A stretch of 64,000 nucleotides of DNA. Origin: Antennarius striatus (taxonomy: Eukaryota; Chordata; Actinopteri; Lophiiformes; Antennariidae). The notes below the pieces were generated by a model. It did no database searches and was not told where the DNA came from. It was given only the letters and a program-made list of their open reading frames with translations. The DNA lies in contig NC_090784.1 in assembly GCF_040054535.1 (NCBI RefSeq), positions 13,017,001-13,081,000 on the forward strand, given 5' to 3'. Below, piece after piece: positions 26,531 to 44,603 of the stretch. The translations under genes were made by a program, and so were the position numbers. Each line of letters opens with the position of its first letter. Position 1 is the first letter of the stretch.

Positions 26531-27282
26531 TGCCCTCATCATTGATAATCATTTTCTTTACACATAGCTATAGATACTAGTGACACTTTTTGTCCAGCCA
26601 GCTACATACATGACTTGTACCCATATGCTTACGTACTTCTTTAAAAAGATATTCACACCCCAAAACAAAAATAGGTCAGTTTTAGCTCAGTTCAATAAAA
26701 ATCAATTCATTCCATTGCTGATGCATTAATTTACAAGAGGACTCAGGACACTGGAAGCTAACTGTTTCTGATGTATTAGTTTGAAAAGATTCAAGATAAA
26801 ATGTTTTTAATATTAAGAAACCAAAACCTAAATATGTTGGAGCCATAAGTCCTTTCTTAATCAAATGTCAGGAAGCAACATCTTCAGCTTCAAGTTAAAT
26901 TTCTTTGTGACAAACCAATCCCTTCTTTGCATCAGGTACATGATATTGGATTAAGTCCCATGTTGATTGCTGAATTATTGATCAGGAAAAATGTGGTAAG
27001 TGAGAGTCGGGGGCATGATGTCCATTCACAACTCCTGGATTTGGAGAAGTAACACAAGAATTGCGTTTGGACAATCAACACCAGACTCCCTGTCACATTT
27101 GGATTGAATCATCCTCAGAGTAAATCCTGCATTTGGAACATTTGAGGGGTTTATTAAAACAAGTGCAGAATATCAATGAAATATATAACTGATGAAGTGT
27201 CAAGAGAATATCAACTGTTCAATATTGGAATCCTACAGGAGTTGTACCTTAAAAATGGTCCAAATATATTTTCTCATCATTT

Positions 27283-27283
<1 letters not shown>

Positions 27284-27321
<38 letters not shown>
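27284..27321. repeat. (AAT)n microsatellite
   Basis: About twelve AAT/ATA trinucleotide units in the C4-lectin spacer. Confidence 0.95.
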
Positions 27322-27323
<2 letters not shown>

Positions 27324-28373
27324 CATAATTGTACAACTCTCTTTTAATAATTTGATATGTTAATAAAAAAAACCTTGCACAAAAAATTATAGTAAATGTA
27401 TTTAAATGCAAAGATGAAGCCATTATATTGACTGTACAACTAAAAGTTTGTTTTACTTCTTATATATAGAGTTGCAAATGAATCAATTCAATTTCTAAAA
27501 TGTAAAAAGTAAACTCTTTTAATACTTACATCATGTGGTTCATTATACTTTGATAATAATCCCAGCGAAGCAGGTGTTAGTAATATTCTTATGCATATGA
27601 AATATTATATTCTTTAGCTTTTTTCAAACTCTGTTCTCTTCCCTCTCCTCTGCATCCATCCTCCACTGCTGCCTGTTGAGTTTGCCTGTCCATGTCCCCT
27701 ATCTCTTCCCCTCTATCCATCTCATTTCATGCAGGAGTGGGGTTACCTAAGAGACTCGGTGTCTATGGAGAAAATCTCTTTTTCTACAATTAACTGTGAA
27801 AGTGACAGAAGGGAAAGAAAGGAAGGAATGACCAAGGGGCGCAGACTCTGAGAAGAAAAGGAGACGGGCAAAGACACAAGTGCGCATGTCAGGAAGAGGC
27901 CTAAAGTTAAAACTAATATTTGCACTGATTTTAGTTTTAAACAGTTCAGAATAAATGCTTGGAATAAAACCCCATAGATAGAAATACTTCACTTGAATAT
28001 TTGAATGACTATAGTATAAGGTTCGATTTAGTAAGAATAGTCTTGAATTAATTTTTCAAAACTAATGTTTTATGTGATAACAATTAAAAAAAACATATTT
28101 TCTTATGTTATATCATATCTTATGTTTCTTATATCTTTAATTTGGAAGATTTTCACCTTTGTGTATGTAAATATTATATCTTTATGGCACCTTTAATTTA
28201 ATTAGGGTTAGCCCAAATTATGATGCATTACACTGATCTCTATGAAAGTGAATTATGTCTACAACCATAATCTCTAAAAATGCAGGGGGAGTGACCACTG
28301 GGTTTTTATGGAAAGATGTACACAAAAGGGTGTGGCGTGGGAATGTCCTCGAGGGTCAAGAGTGAGGGTGAAA

Positions 28374-28386
28374 GGGTCAAAGGTCA
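28374..28386 (+). promoter_or_regulatory. DR1-type nuclear receptor element
   Basis: gggtca-a-aggtca is a direct repeat of two AGGTCA-like half-sites with one base between them, the classic DR1 bound by RXR homodimers, RXR/PPAR and HNF4. It lies about 3.1 kb upstream of the C4 start codon and 1.3 kb beyond the lectin 3' end. No promoter is evident immediately beside it, so a role as a distal C4 element is speculation. Confidence 0.4.
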
Positions 28387-28605
28387 GAGCCAGCTGGACA
28401 GCACACAAGAGGACATAAGGGTGAGAAAAGGAGGTGAGGGAGTAACACAGACTGTGACTGACTGGACCAAATGGACATTAACATTGAACTGATCGGAGGC
28501 TCACTGACCAACTCCAAATCAGGGAGAAACTAAGCTATGATAGACTGATGTGTAATGGTCCATGGCAATTGACAAGTGACAGGAAACCTACTTTGGATGC
28601 AAGAG

Positions 28606-28835
28606 CAGTTAGCACATTGCAATGACTACAAGCTTTACTGATGTTCAGTTGTTAGATAGGGTTATTTATTTTAGTAATGCAAATAGTATACTTATGTACT
28701 GGTGAAGAAATGCGAAGTTCCATCCTGATGACTAGATTCTGAAAGTATGTAAAATACTGATTCTTTAAAAAAAATATAGGTGTGGGAATATATCAGGATA
28801 AACATATTTTAAATGCTGTTTATGAAATCACCTTA
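28606..28835 (+). repeat. 230-bp direct repeat, copy 2
   Basis: Second copy of the block at 25979-26208, in the same orientation, about 2.4 kb away. After the shared end (cacctta) it continues atatttcttgtaat, similar to the ggtttcttgtg that follows the TA tract after copy 1. Homology therefore extends slightly across the microsatellite insertion point. Confidence 0.95.
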
Positions 28836-29714
28836 ATATTTCTTGTAATATATTTAATCAACAACTGTTTACTCATAGTGATATGCTTAACAGTATGAGT
28901 TATTGCATTTACTGTTTGGTACCATATTTCGCAGTTTCTTTTCTGCCCAAACAACAAAGGCTTTTTTTAATTTTATTAAGATGGATCTGTAATTTAATCA
29001 TTCCAAAGAAAGGACCCATTCTCTGTTGTGAAAAGTGAACAAATAAAAATACTAACACACCGGCGAGACATGAGGTTTCATCAATGCTCAATTTTAGTCA
29101 ACACATAGTGTCTCATAACAATAACAACAGTCTATCCATATGATCAATGGTTGGATTTAGTGATCAATGAAGTCCAGTTTTCGTTGCTTGGAAATGGATG
29201 CTTTGGGTATCTCAAGGGTACGGACAGGAAGGTGAACGTCTGCGAGCTCTGTCTTCCATGTTGCTGGTTGTGAAGGTCAGGTCAGTGAGGGCAGCAGGCA
29301 GTCTGGGTTAGGGCCAAACTCTGGTGGTCCAAAAAGACAATATTGGGGCCCAACCCATGGGGTCAACATGCAAATAGTCACCCCTGAGTGAAACGTATAG
29401 ATCAGATCAGTGTTCTCACGTTACTCCTGCTGCCCATGACTATGAATGTGCACGCCTACACACCACACAAGATTCTCAAAATTAATGAAATTCAAATTCA
29501 ACAATGGAGAAGGCAGCTGTATTTAAACAAAGGTAGGAGTATGACGTCATAAGTGAATGTTAGAATAACCATACCTCTGTGTCAGTCTGTTTCAATGATC
29601 AATAACAAATATGATTTGAACAGAAATGTAATAATGTAACAATAAAGTGTCTAGAACCAGCACACACTGGTTGTCTCGGCTTGCAAGGTTTGTCTGTGAT
29701 GTCATTGTCTGCAC

Positions 29715-30525
29715 TCATCCAGCACATGCATGGCAGATGAAATTCAGCTTTTCTGTCTCAGGCAAACCAACCCACTGCTGCCTCCCAGTGGTCTCAATTG
29801 CCCCCCGAACACCACAGTCATTTCCCCCCTCGGATCCTTCCCCTGGTGCCCAATTCTGGTAACAGGAAGTAGCTGAACTGCTCCAGAACCAAAAATTAAA
29901 TTTACAAGTGTAGCGTAAACCAAGCCAAACATGAGAAGACGTGGCATTCTTGGCCTTTTCTGCCACCTGCTCCTGAACGTATTCAGTGGTAATGTGGACA
30001 AGGTCAATATGGCGCTTCCTGCAGTAATTCATAGCTTCAATCCATGTCATATTTTCTTTGATAAGTATCAGGTTTCCTTTAGGGAAGCAAAAGATAGGAA
30101 AACAGTATTGGTGTTTCATTTCATGACACTGATGAATTAACATCAATAATTGTGAGCATACCTGGAACATCTGTCCTTATTGGTGTTGTAGATGTAGACA
30201 TAACATTTGTAGTTCCTTGTACAGTCGATGTGAAAGGGCGCTGGTCTGTCGTCACATTTGAATTTGCGGTATATACACTAGTAAGCCCAGCCATTGTTGT
30301 AGCTGACATGAAACCAGTTGTGTATGTTGTTGTCATTTTACTTGCAGTTGCTGCCCCAGTGGTGACAAAACCAGTGGCATTTGAATGACTGGTAGAAACA
30401 GCTACCGTTGTGGGAGATTTTACTGTAACTCCTTGAGATGTAGTGTTTGGATGAATGGTCAGAGTAGCTTGTGTACTTGTTTGATTTGGTTTCCTGTCTG
30501 AAATAGTAAATAATAAATTAATAGA

Positions 30526-30606
<81 letters not shown>

Positions 30607-31742
30607 CTGTTGAAAAATACAAATATAAATGAATCTATAATTACTGACACAGAAAACAGTTAATACAGGAACCCACCTGAATAACAAAGGAAATTGCGGT
30701 TGCTGTTGCATCTCCGGTCATTCCACTTTCCTTGGTCACGGAACTCAGCAACAACACAGTCCTGATTTGGACGGTAATTTGGCTGACCTTTTAGCCAGTA
30801 ACGGAATGATGAGATGCTCCCATCAGACCATGTCCAGCGATCTTTGAAGAGACCTATCCATATGTTTTGTGACCCAGAGAGAGAACGCACTGCATCATTC
30901 TCTTCAGCAGAGTTGATGCTGATGAGCTCAGACGAAAGGTTCCTGCAGTGATCCTGAGCGTCCCTCCATGATTTGGTCTCATCCACATATGTGAGACTGT
31001 TTCTGTCATTGTTGCCTGCAAGTTCAATGATAAATTTTCACAAACATCATGATGTATATTATATCGAAACATCCCAAGTGAAAGAAATTTGATGACAATG
31101 CTGCCACTACACTTACCACGACAAACAAAACTTATTCTGTCACTACAATCACTTTCAAACCACTTGCCACCTTCATCCATTACTACACATGCATCTTCAC
31201 TATTATTTTTAGGTTCTTGTGCTCTCCAGTTTAAAAAATCCAGTTTTTGATCAGGATCTGACCAGTGCCACAGCCACTCATCTCCAGTCTCCAGTCCAAT
31301 CCAAGCTCTGACGATAGTATTTGACACAAAAGTCACCAAATAATTCATAACTGTTAAATTGTGAACTGTAACCAAATCTGTGTACAACTCTCTACAATAG
31401 GCCTTTGCTTCATCATAGCTCCTTTTATCCGTAATGAGGTGGAAATCTGTGGATCCCAGCGTGAAGGAGAAAAATCCTGTGAAATGACAAATAACTGTTA
31501 AAGCATTTTTGAAATTTACTAATGGTAATCCCCAAATCATTCAAGCATGTGTAGTTAATATTTAACTATATTTCAAAATGTTGTCCTTCTTCATAGTTCA
31601 AAAGCTTAGTGTCTTCAATTCCACGTTCATACCGTCCAATACGTTTCTGACTTTGAGTTGAAACAATTAAAAGCAGTAAAACACAAGTTAGCATCCAACC
31701 TGAGATAAAAAGAAGACACAAAGTTTGAGTCCATTTCTTCAT
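29715..31742 (-). CDS. Secreted C-type lectin with three CTLDs and a mucin-like linker
   Basis: The ATG at 31742 opens a signal peptide (MKKWTQTLCLLFISG). That exon probably ends at the G of TCAG, because the next exon needs a phase-1 partner; its donor (GTTGGA) is weak. Exon 31117-31476 is CTLD1 (RSYDEAKAYC, AWIGLETGDEWLW, ISFVC) with EPK in place of EPN and no WND. Exon 30677-31015 is CTLD2 (TKSWRDAQDHC, IWIGLFKDRWTW, GQPN, GKWNDRRC, NFLC); its QPN and WND suggest it may still bind calcium and sugar. Exon 30162-30497 (112 codons) is a Thr/Ser-rich linker. Exon 29715-30076 is CTLD3 (MTWIEAMNYC, VWLGLRY, NFICHACAG-stop) without clear calcium ligands. No transmembrane segment follows, so secretion is inferred. 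It resembles fish CTLD proteins loosely named after the mannose receptor; ligand unknown. Confidence 0.8.
30528..30600. repeat. (TG)n microsatellite
   Basis: About 73 bp of TG dinucleotides in the lectin intron between the CTLD2 exon and the Thr/Ser-rich linker exon. Confidence 0.97.
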
Positions 31743-34330
31743 GATGAGAGTGTTTTCAGTTAAATTTAAAAAAATCCCTTAGAGTCTTCTGAATATTCTG
31801 TTGCTTGTTCAAAGAACAGCATGACTTTTGTGATAAGAATGTAACTTGCTTGTTAAAGACAGCGTACCAGAGCAGCTTTAGACAAAGCAGTTTTTCAGGT
31901 TCCTATTTTCTTACACATGCTCTGTGGTGCTTTGCTTTTGTGTTTGCTGAGATGAGGTGATATGAATACAGCTATGACTGCCGTGAAACACAGTAAACAG
32001 TGAATGACTTCATGAGTCCGCTGACGTATGAATGCACAATGATCTTAGTATTTCCAAAGCAGCCAAGGAGGCTTTTCTGGGCCTGTTTCTTTGTTAGTTC
32101 TTTTTTTCCTGTTCTGTAAGTAGTATTGCACAAAAACTTTTTACGAGTTTTCAAAAACATGTAGTTTTAGGTGTGGCTCAAAAGAGGAGCAAAAATTAAA
32201 GATTACAAAAAAAACTTTCTACAGCATTGTAAAGAAAGTTGGATGTTTTTTTTCAGTTCGCGAGAAGCAATCCATAAATTGTGATATGAAAAACACACAT
32301 ATTCAGTACTAATAAATGAGAAAGCATGTGATACACATCCTGTAAATAATGTGGCATTTAGAACTACAGTTCAACAGACATGTTTACATAAGATGATATG
32401 ATATACCATCTTTCATTTTGATTTGTTTAATCTTGCTCTATTTCAAATGTTTATTCATTAGGAGCTAAACAAGCATGTGCTTAAATGTCATTCCTGTTTA
32501 GCAATGCCAACAATGTGAGTCACAAATTATGAACTGACATATTCCTACTAGGTCTAGAATCGCTGATCAGTACTAGTAATAGTAAGATCAGCTTGACTCA
32601 AGTAGATGTATAAATCCAGTCCAAATAGGGCTTTTGGTATTTTTCCATCAGTGTCATGTTTTTCCAAGAATGAATGTGAGCATGTTGTGTTTCAAATTGT
32701 GACAAATGCAAACTACTTTCTCTTCTTTCTCTTGTCCTATATAGAAGACAAGTGTTGACAAGGAATTGGAGTGCTGTACTGTAAACCAAACGTAATTTAA
32801 AGGACCTCAATCGTGAAGAATGTGAGCAGGTCTTTAAAGACTTCTTTAAAAACAACAACAAAAACAAAAACAAAAACAACAACAACAGCCAAACCACAGA
32901 ACATGTGAATAGTGATGCAATTTATCAGACTCAAAATCATGACTGACTCACATAACTAAATTCTCACCATAACCACAAAGGTGATTTTTTTTTCATTTTC
33001 AGAAAAATACGTCGAAGGGACGCTACATCTAACCACCGTAATGTTCAAAATAACAAAGCTTTAGTTCAAATCTTGTGCGAAATTATGGAAACGAACCGAC
33101 CTCCTACTGATTAAATGACTGATGTTGCTGCGGATGCGCTCCAGGAGTGTCACATGACTTTACAGTTAGGGGGTGGTCCCATGGGACATTTTGGCTCGAG
33201 AGATTCTGGCATAAAGCCATCATGGCCTGTAAACAACAACAGCGTCAAGTTGAATGAAACTGGATCTAAGTGTCGGTCTTTGTCTTGCGCTTGTGTCGTA
33301 ACACCAAGTATAGAGAAGTGGTTTTCAACAATGCGTCGAAGGTTTGTGTGGTGAGTAATCCCAACCTTCAAACGACCATGAGCTATTTTGTCAACAACTC
33401 CCTCAGATTATCGCCGTCGACCGTGCAGGAGGCTAATGCTAGCTATATTAGCCAGGTTAGCCGTAATTACAGCTAAGTGGCTAAACTTAGCTATGCGGAT
33501 TTATTGAAATTGTACGGTGGACATCGGATGATTAATGTCTAGTTTTTGGTTACTATCGAGGTATTTTAATATCATAAATTAGGTTTTGGAACGGTCGATT
33601 TTTATAGAGATCAATAACGTTATCATTCAGGCGTACGGTAACGAAAGCTAATGTATGCTGCACTCTTCAAGCGCTTGTGAATTTACAGCTAATTGTTAGC
33701 TAAACCAGCTAAAGGTAAAAACAGCGTATTGATTATTAGTCACAATTTGCAAGACATCGCACTAGCAGTATTTAGTGCGATTGACCCTATAAAGAAAATT
33801 TGGGCCTCTGTTTTCGTTTTACATTGGATTTTACTTGATGCTGTTTTTAATGTCAACGTCACAGCGTATCGTTAGCAGCGTTTAGCAAACGTGTAACATT
33901 ATTACGATGCTCACGGGCTAGCTAACGTTACAAGTAATTGAAACATACTTTAGTTTGAGTCTAACAGGGATTATTGCACACTTTTACAAAATCTTTGGAT
34001 TCATTGAGCTTCCCCTTTTCCCGTCAGGGCCGTTCGTGTAAAACAGTTTGGACCTTGAGCCTCCATTCTGCTAATAAACTGGTTCACATCACAGTTGTTG
34101 ATCATGTCACTCATTACTAGATTATAATTACGCTTTTGGTTAATTTTGCGGTTTTGATTCGATGACTAGTTTGACTAACAGTAATTTTAGAATGATTAAT
34201 GTGCACCGTGCAACTAGGTCAATATATTTTTGAAGGCGACTGTGTTTTAAAACGGTAAAATCTTCATCTCAGTGGATCAAACGTTGCGTGACCAGTTTTC
34301 TGACATTGAGTGATTTTATACTGTAAAATT

Positions 34331-34331
34331 A

Positions 34332-34376
<45 letters not shown>
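34331..34376. repeat. (TA)n microsatellite
   Basis: About 44 bp of TA, just upstream of a 70-bp palindromic repeat and the first recognised rxrb coding exon. Confidence 0.97.
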
Positions 34377-34382
<6 letters not shown>

Positions 34383-34426
34383 GATATATTATGTACAGTT
34401 CTGTATAAATGCAATGAAAAAGCTCT

Positions 34427-34496
34427 GTTGACCAAAAGCTGTGTGAGTCGATCCACTGGACGTCCAGTGGATCGACTCAAACAGCTTTTGGATAAC
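34427..34496. repeat. 70-bp near-perfect palindrome with perfect 34-bp core
   Basis: The core 34445-34478 is gagtcgatccactggac joined with no spacer to its exact reverse complement. The symmetry continues outwards (gttgaccaaaagctgtgt against aaacagcttttggataac) with three mismatches over 35-base arms. The sequence to its right (accatgacctggatgactg) looks like a common fish repeat. Related sequence at 36.03-36.08 kb (agtccagtggatt..caacaactttggataac) shows that one arm occurs elsewhere, so the palindrome probably arose from two copies inserted head to head. Confidence 0.8.
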
Positions 34497-34607
34497 CATG
34501 ACCTGGATGACTGAGAACCTACACAGACATCAAGCTCTGTTGAGTTAAAAAATATCTTTTCGTCCTCATCAGATCCATCATCCTCTCCACTGGGTAGCTT
34601 TTTAGCC

Positions 34608-40133
<5,526 letters not shown>

Positions 40134-41300
40134 ATAGGAACCGTGTACTGTGGTTAGGTTTAGGTAGCAGGAGTGGGACTGGAGTGGCACTTTTAGTTCT
40201 TTGAAGATTTGTCAATTTGTCTCACTGCTGTCTGGGTTACACTATTTTAGTGCAGCACAGATTAGCTCTTTAGACCAAACCCAAGGCTTGGCATGATCTA
40301 AAAGCTGGTGCTATATGTTCAAGGAGCGTCATAAGTAACTATGGTTTTAAACAAAGGTATTTTTAAAAATGTAAACGTATACATATTTTCCTCACAGGAG
40401 TTATAATGTGGGTATACATTTTTCTATAAGCTTTTCAGACACCTCAAACATTAAGCTTCAGTTGTTTCTCCAACTGAACTTAACCCTAAGACCTGTTTTT
40501 AAAAGGAATGCAGCCTGAGTCATGAGTATGCAACAACAGAGTCTTCTTTTTATAATTTCTTATTCAAGCCGGATCTAAAACATATTACTTTAGCATATTT
40601 TATCAACTGCCCCAAAGGAACTGAGTTTGACATTAGCTCTAAGTTTAGTAGTATCCAATGCGGAAGATTCAGTTTCATCTGTGACCCTGAGATAAAAACA
40701 AGTCAGGCCCAACATGCCTGTGTTGATTAAGGATCGGATTTATGCATCTGGTAATATAAAATTAGTGTTGTTGACTTCTTTGCCATTTTATAAATCTAGT
40801 CACTTTGTGGTTAACAATTAAACTGCACTGCAAACTTGTCATGTACTATTTCTAAAACATACTGTCAACACCTGGCATGTAAATAGTCAGATGTTTGTCT
40901 TTTGGTGCTATTTCAGAGATAATTTGACATTATTTGTACAGACAAACGTCAAACTATACACGTAAAAAAAATATGCAAAAGTGAAAACCCCCTTTTCAAT
41001 CTTTCTTTAAAATGTAGCAATATAAAACGCAAACTGCATAAGAGCTTTTTGCCTGTTCATTCAGGGGTTTTACAAAGTAAATAATTTCTGGTGGAAAGGG
41101 AATACTCCATTTTGTAATTTATCTACACAATTCTGAGGTACTGTGCAAAACTAAGTGTTCAGGGAAGATGTAAATTGATAAATTTGAATAATGATCAGGA
41201 GATACAAATTATATAATTCTTATGTGCCCTTATTTTTAGTGTTCAGTTAGTGTTAAGCAAAACATGTCTTGGGTTGCACTGGATTTGCTGAGACTGTTTC

Positions 41301-41331
<31 letters not shown>

Positions 41332-42215
41332 TGGGCTGCTCTGTTGTATTTTCTTATTTCTCCCCTTTTTAGGTAGTGGTCTTCTTCATTGTAATGTCTC
41401 TGCAATTTATTAAAAGCAAACCATAATCACAGATGTATCTATAGCACCTGTGGACACAGGAGTTTAAAGCAAGACCAAACGAGGTCTCTATGTTGGCCAT
41501 GTGTAAACATCTGGGGCCAGATGTAAAAAAAGACGTGCACACTCACAAACTATACATACACCTTCTGAACAGTTTAAAAAAACAAACGCAGTATGAATGT
41601 AGAGACCTCACCCATAATTCAGACTAGGTTTGTATGAGAGACATTATAACCCTAACCCGATTGTATTCTTAAGTTTGCAGTTTGTTCATTCTGAGAACTG
41701 TATTCGGAAGCATGCTTATAAATTTGAATTTTAAAAACGAATTTGAATTTCCACTTATTTCCATCTGAACATTTCTTAAGTGCTCCCATGAACTTTCATT
41801 TGAGTCACATTTAGACACTTTGTAACATGACAGGCTACATGTAATGAATTAGTGGTGCGGGTGTTATAAATAACCACAGCTGCTCTTAGGCTGTTCCTCA
41901 CTGATGAAATATTTGATCAGATTGCATGTACATTCCTGTCAGAGTGGTGGAGTGGGAAAAATGATACGTTTAAAGGTTTTCTTACCTCCAGTTATGGATA
42001 ATTGGCAGAGAGGAAATGTGTCAATGTCCACCCATTTTCACAAATGAACATTTTTCAAGTAGAATCCTGTATGTATGCACAGTCCTATCTTTGTATTTAT
42101 GCAAAGCCTTATACAGCTGGCCTCAGATGAGTCGTTTTGCCAATTTGTCATTGACTTCGATCCGTTCTTGAACATAAAGTGACTTGAAATATAGGTTGTG
42201 TAAACTGAAAATAAA
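40134..42215 (+). other. rxrb: Probable 3' untranslated region of rxrb
   Basis: About 2.1 kb without coding potential follows the rxrb stop. It includes a T-run of about 26 bases near 41.31 kb and an aataaa motif at about 42210 that could end the transcript; an attaaa near 41410 is an earlier candidate. Confidence 0.45.
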
Positions 42216-44603
42216 GAGTTAAGTTTTTTCATTTGCTTTTTCTTCCCCTCAAGTGTTGATTGTGATGATTTTTTCCTATGGAGGATTTCTGGGCAATGCA
42301 ACACAATTGTATAGATGATGTAAAGAAAAAGTCCAAAGATATTTCAATGAGCTTTTTTATTATAGTTGTTACATAGAGTTGCAATGGGCATAGATGCATT
42401 AGAAGCCTTGGTTGCATAGCACTTGAGTCCAAGTTCCACAGTGATGTTGTGAGAGAAGAAAGCATCAATTGCATTGAAATCAGAGGCTTTGAGGGGGATT
42501 CCACAGGACTAACTTGAATTTTTTCACGGAGTCTTTCCAGTGAAGTAAAACATTTTAAAAACACACAAACCCTGCATCTCAGAGAACCAAAGTCAAACTC
42601 TGTATAAAGCAGAAGTGTCAACTTTTTAACCCATGTATGGCTTGGTTTGCTTAAATTATATTCATAATACTGCTTTTCGTCTATAATACACTATTCTACA
42701 CATGGAAAAAACCCCAACACAAACTCATGTACATCATATTACAGCATCCCCTTTTATTAGTTTACACATCTATTCTGTGTTGCTTTTGACACAAAGCAGT
42801 ACAATCTGGGAAATGCAGACCCCCCCCCATAACTACTAAATTGCATGCTACACATTGAGTCTAAGGTGCTAAAAAGGCTTCAGTTTAAACAAAATGTCCT
42901 GCTGGTTTGGTTTTATGATGCTGCTCTATGTTGTTGTTTCTCTTCAGTGGTTATATTTCCAACAGTGGAAATTTGCGAGTGGATCATTTCTGTCCATGAC
43001 ACAACTGATTTTAGCCAACAGTACTCCAAGGTATTGAACAGCACAATGACCTAATCAATGATTGAAAAACAGATCTTCAGAAACAAAGCTAACCCTTATG
43101 TGTACAGATTGAGAAAAATTGAAAATAAATAACGATGCTTTTTTCTGCATCGATGTTTCTAATTATTATGAAACCCTGATGTTCACATTCCTGTATGAGA
43201 GACACAGTAAGGCCTTCAAGTGACAAACCAAGATCTCCAGTGATGTCTGCTGAACTAAACATTGATTTAAGCTGGTCTTTTTTTTTTTTTAACTCTCAAG
43301 TCTTGCACAACTCAAATTTAGTGGAACAATGCATGATTGTATTCTACAGTCAGGCAGCTAGATCTGGCTAATGTGTATAACCAAACCTCATGCTGCCATA
43401 AATGCTTAATAGCTATCTTCATAACAAACTATGTGATCCACGATGTAATATGAGAAAAACAACAAATTTTGCCTGGACAACTTTAAAAACACACGTTAAA
43501 AATGAATCACAGCTCATGAATGATGTGCATTGCAACATTGTCCTCCCACGCATCACCTTTCTGTTTGTAACATTTTATTGATATGTCCCTGAAAACATCT
43601 TAATAAATTACTGTCTATGAAAGGCACTCTGAAATGTGCAGCTCATAATTTTTAGAAAATAAAGCCACACTGCTCAACGGTTGCTCACCTGCAACATTGC
43701 GTCTGCCTTCCTTAAACTTAGTCCAACTGTGTGAATAGGTTACATGATGCAACATGTCTGTATTTGTGTAAGCTCACCATTTTTGCATGTCTGAAACTAC
43801 TGGTATCAGCAGTCCTACCTACAGTAACTGAATTGTGATCCTAACTTAAATGTTTCCTTCTCCTATCCAGTCAACTAACAGTCATTTGGCAAAGCGTTAG
43901 ATGTGCATCTGCTTTGACTCTGGTTACTTAAATTACACATTTAAAACTGTGCTACTGTTCACTTGCTGGTTAAGCTGCTGAGTCTATTTTAAGATTCAGA
44001 TGTCAGAGTGGTTCAACACTGTCACTGATTTTTACATTCTCTTACCACCAAACTTTTACATCCAGTGCAAATGTTCCATATTTGAGCACCTTCTTGGGCA
44101 AAATGAAAAAATAAAACAAACAAAAAAAAACTACCACAGTAGTATATAACAAAATACCTTCATCCTAAAGTCATCTATTCAATAGATGACATACCTTCTA
44201 TTCACCATCGAAGTCAGTGCTAAACCCCCCATGGTGGGGAGTTTAGAGTCTGGACCACCCTCCTAGCCCTTTAGATTCTGTCAAGGCTACAGAGGCTGAA
44301 GCATAGACACTGCTATCTCTTTTCATGCCCCAGGCCTTTAAAAATCACACTGTTGTGCAGGTGTTTGCATACAATGTCAGTCTCGAAGGATCACTAGGAT
44401 TTACCTGTTCGTCATGATCAAAATCCTCCTGCTTTATAGCGACTCCTTTCTGGAAGCACTCGTGTCAAGCTGATGCAAACCAAATGCATAAAGACGAGGT
44501 CAACTCCTCAAAGTATGGGAATTTTAGTGCTAAGCCAGAGTGGGGTGGCTGGCCGGATTGGCCACAGGCATTGAAAAGACTACCAGATGTCTTCATATCC
44601 AGC
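42216..44603 (-). other. Probable 3' untranslated region / end of the formin gene
   Basis: The formin stop is at 44604 on the minus strand. Downstream (leftwards) there is no recognisable exon. A minus-strand AATAAA (plus tttatt) near 42355 is a candidate polyadenylation signal. If used, the formin and rxrb transcripts end within about 150 bp of each other, tail to tail. The frame at 42229-42621 matches nothing I know. Confidence 0.35.

Larger units (their letters stand above)
26546..29714. other. C4-lectin spacer; no gene found
   Basis: Outside the repeats listed, the stretch is AT-rich with a polypyrimidine patch at 27.60-27.73 kb and a purine-rich, G-rich patch around 28.3-28.5 kb holding the DR1 element. 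Reading frames are short and without recognisable domains. The lectin 3' untranslated region must occupy part of the right end. Confidence 0.6.
31743..34572. other. Spacer between lectin and rxrb; probable rxrb promoter and first exon
   Basis: Upstream of the lectin start the sequence is AT-rich to about 33.0 kb. From 33.0 to 33.9 kb it becomes richer in CG dinucleotides, and a plus-strand donor-like site (tgtgtg|gtgagtaa) lies at about 33352. This fits a 5' untranslated first exon and promoter of rxrb. The reading frame at 33115-33354 is out of phase with the next rxrb exon and is probably not coding. Confidence 0.35.

Noticed and set aside
33115..33354. 79-codon plus-strand frame that could be rxrb exon 1
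   Set aside because: It ends in phase 2 at the donor-like site whereas the next rxrb exon needs phase 1, and it shows no RXR similarity; more likely 5' untranslated.
42229..42621. 130-codon minus-strand frame between rxrb and the formin
   Set aside because: No recognisable domain, and it overlaps probable 3' untranslated regions.
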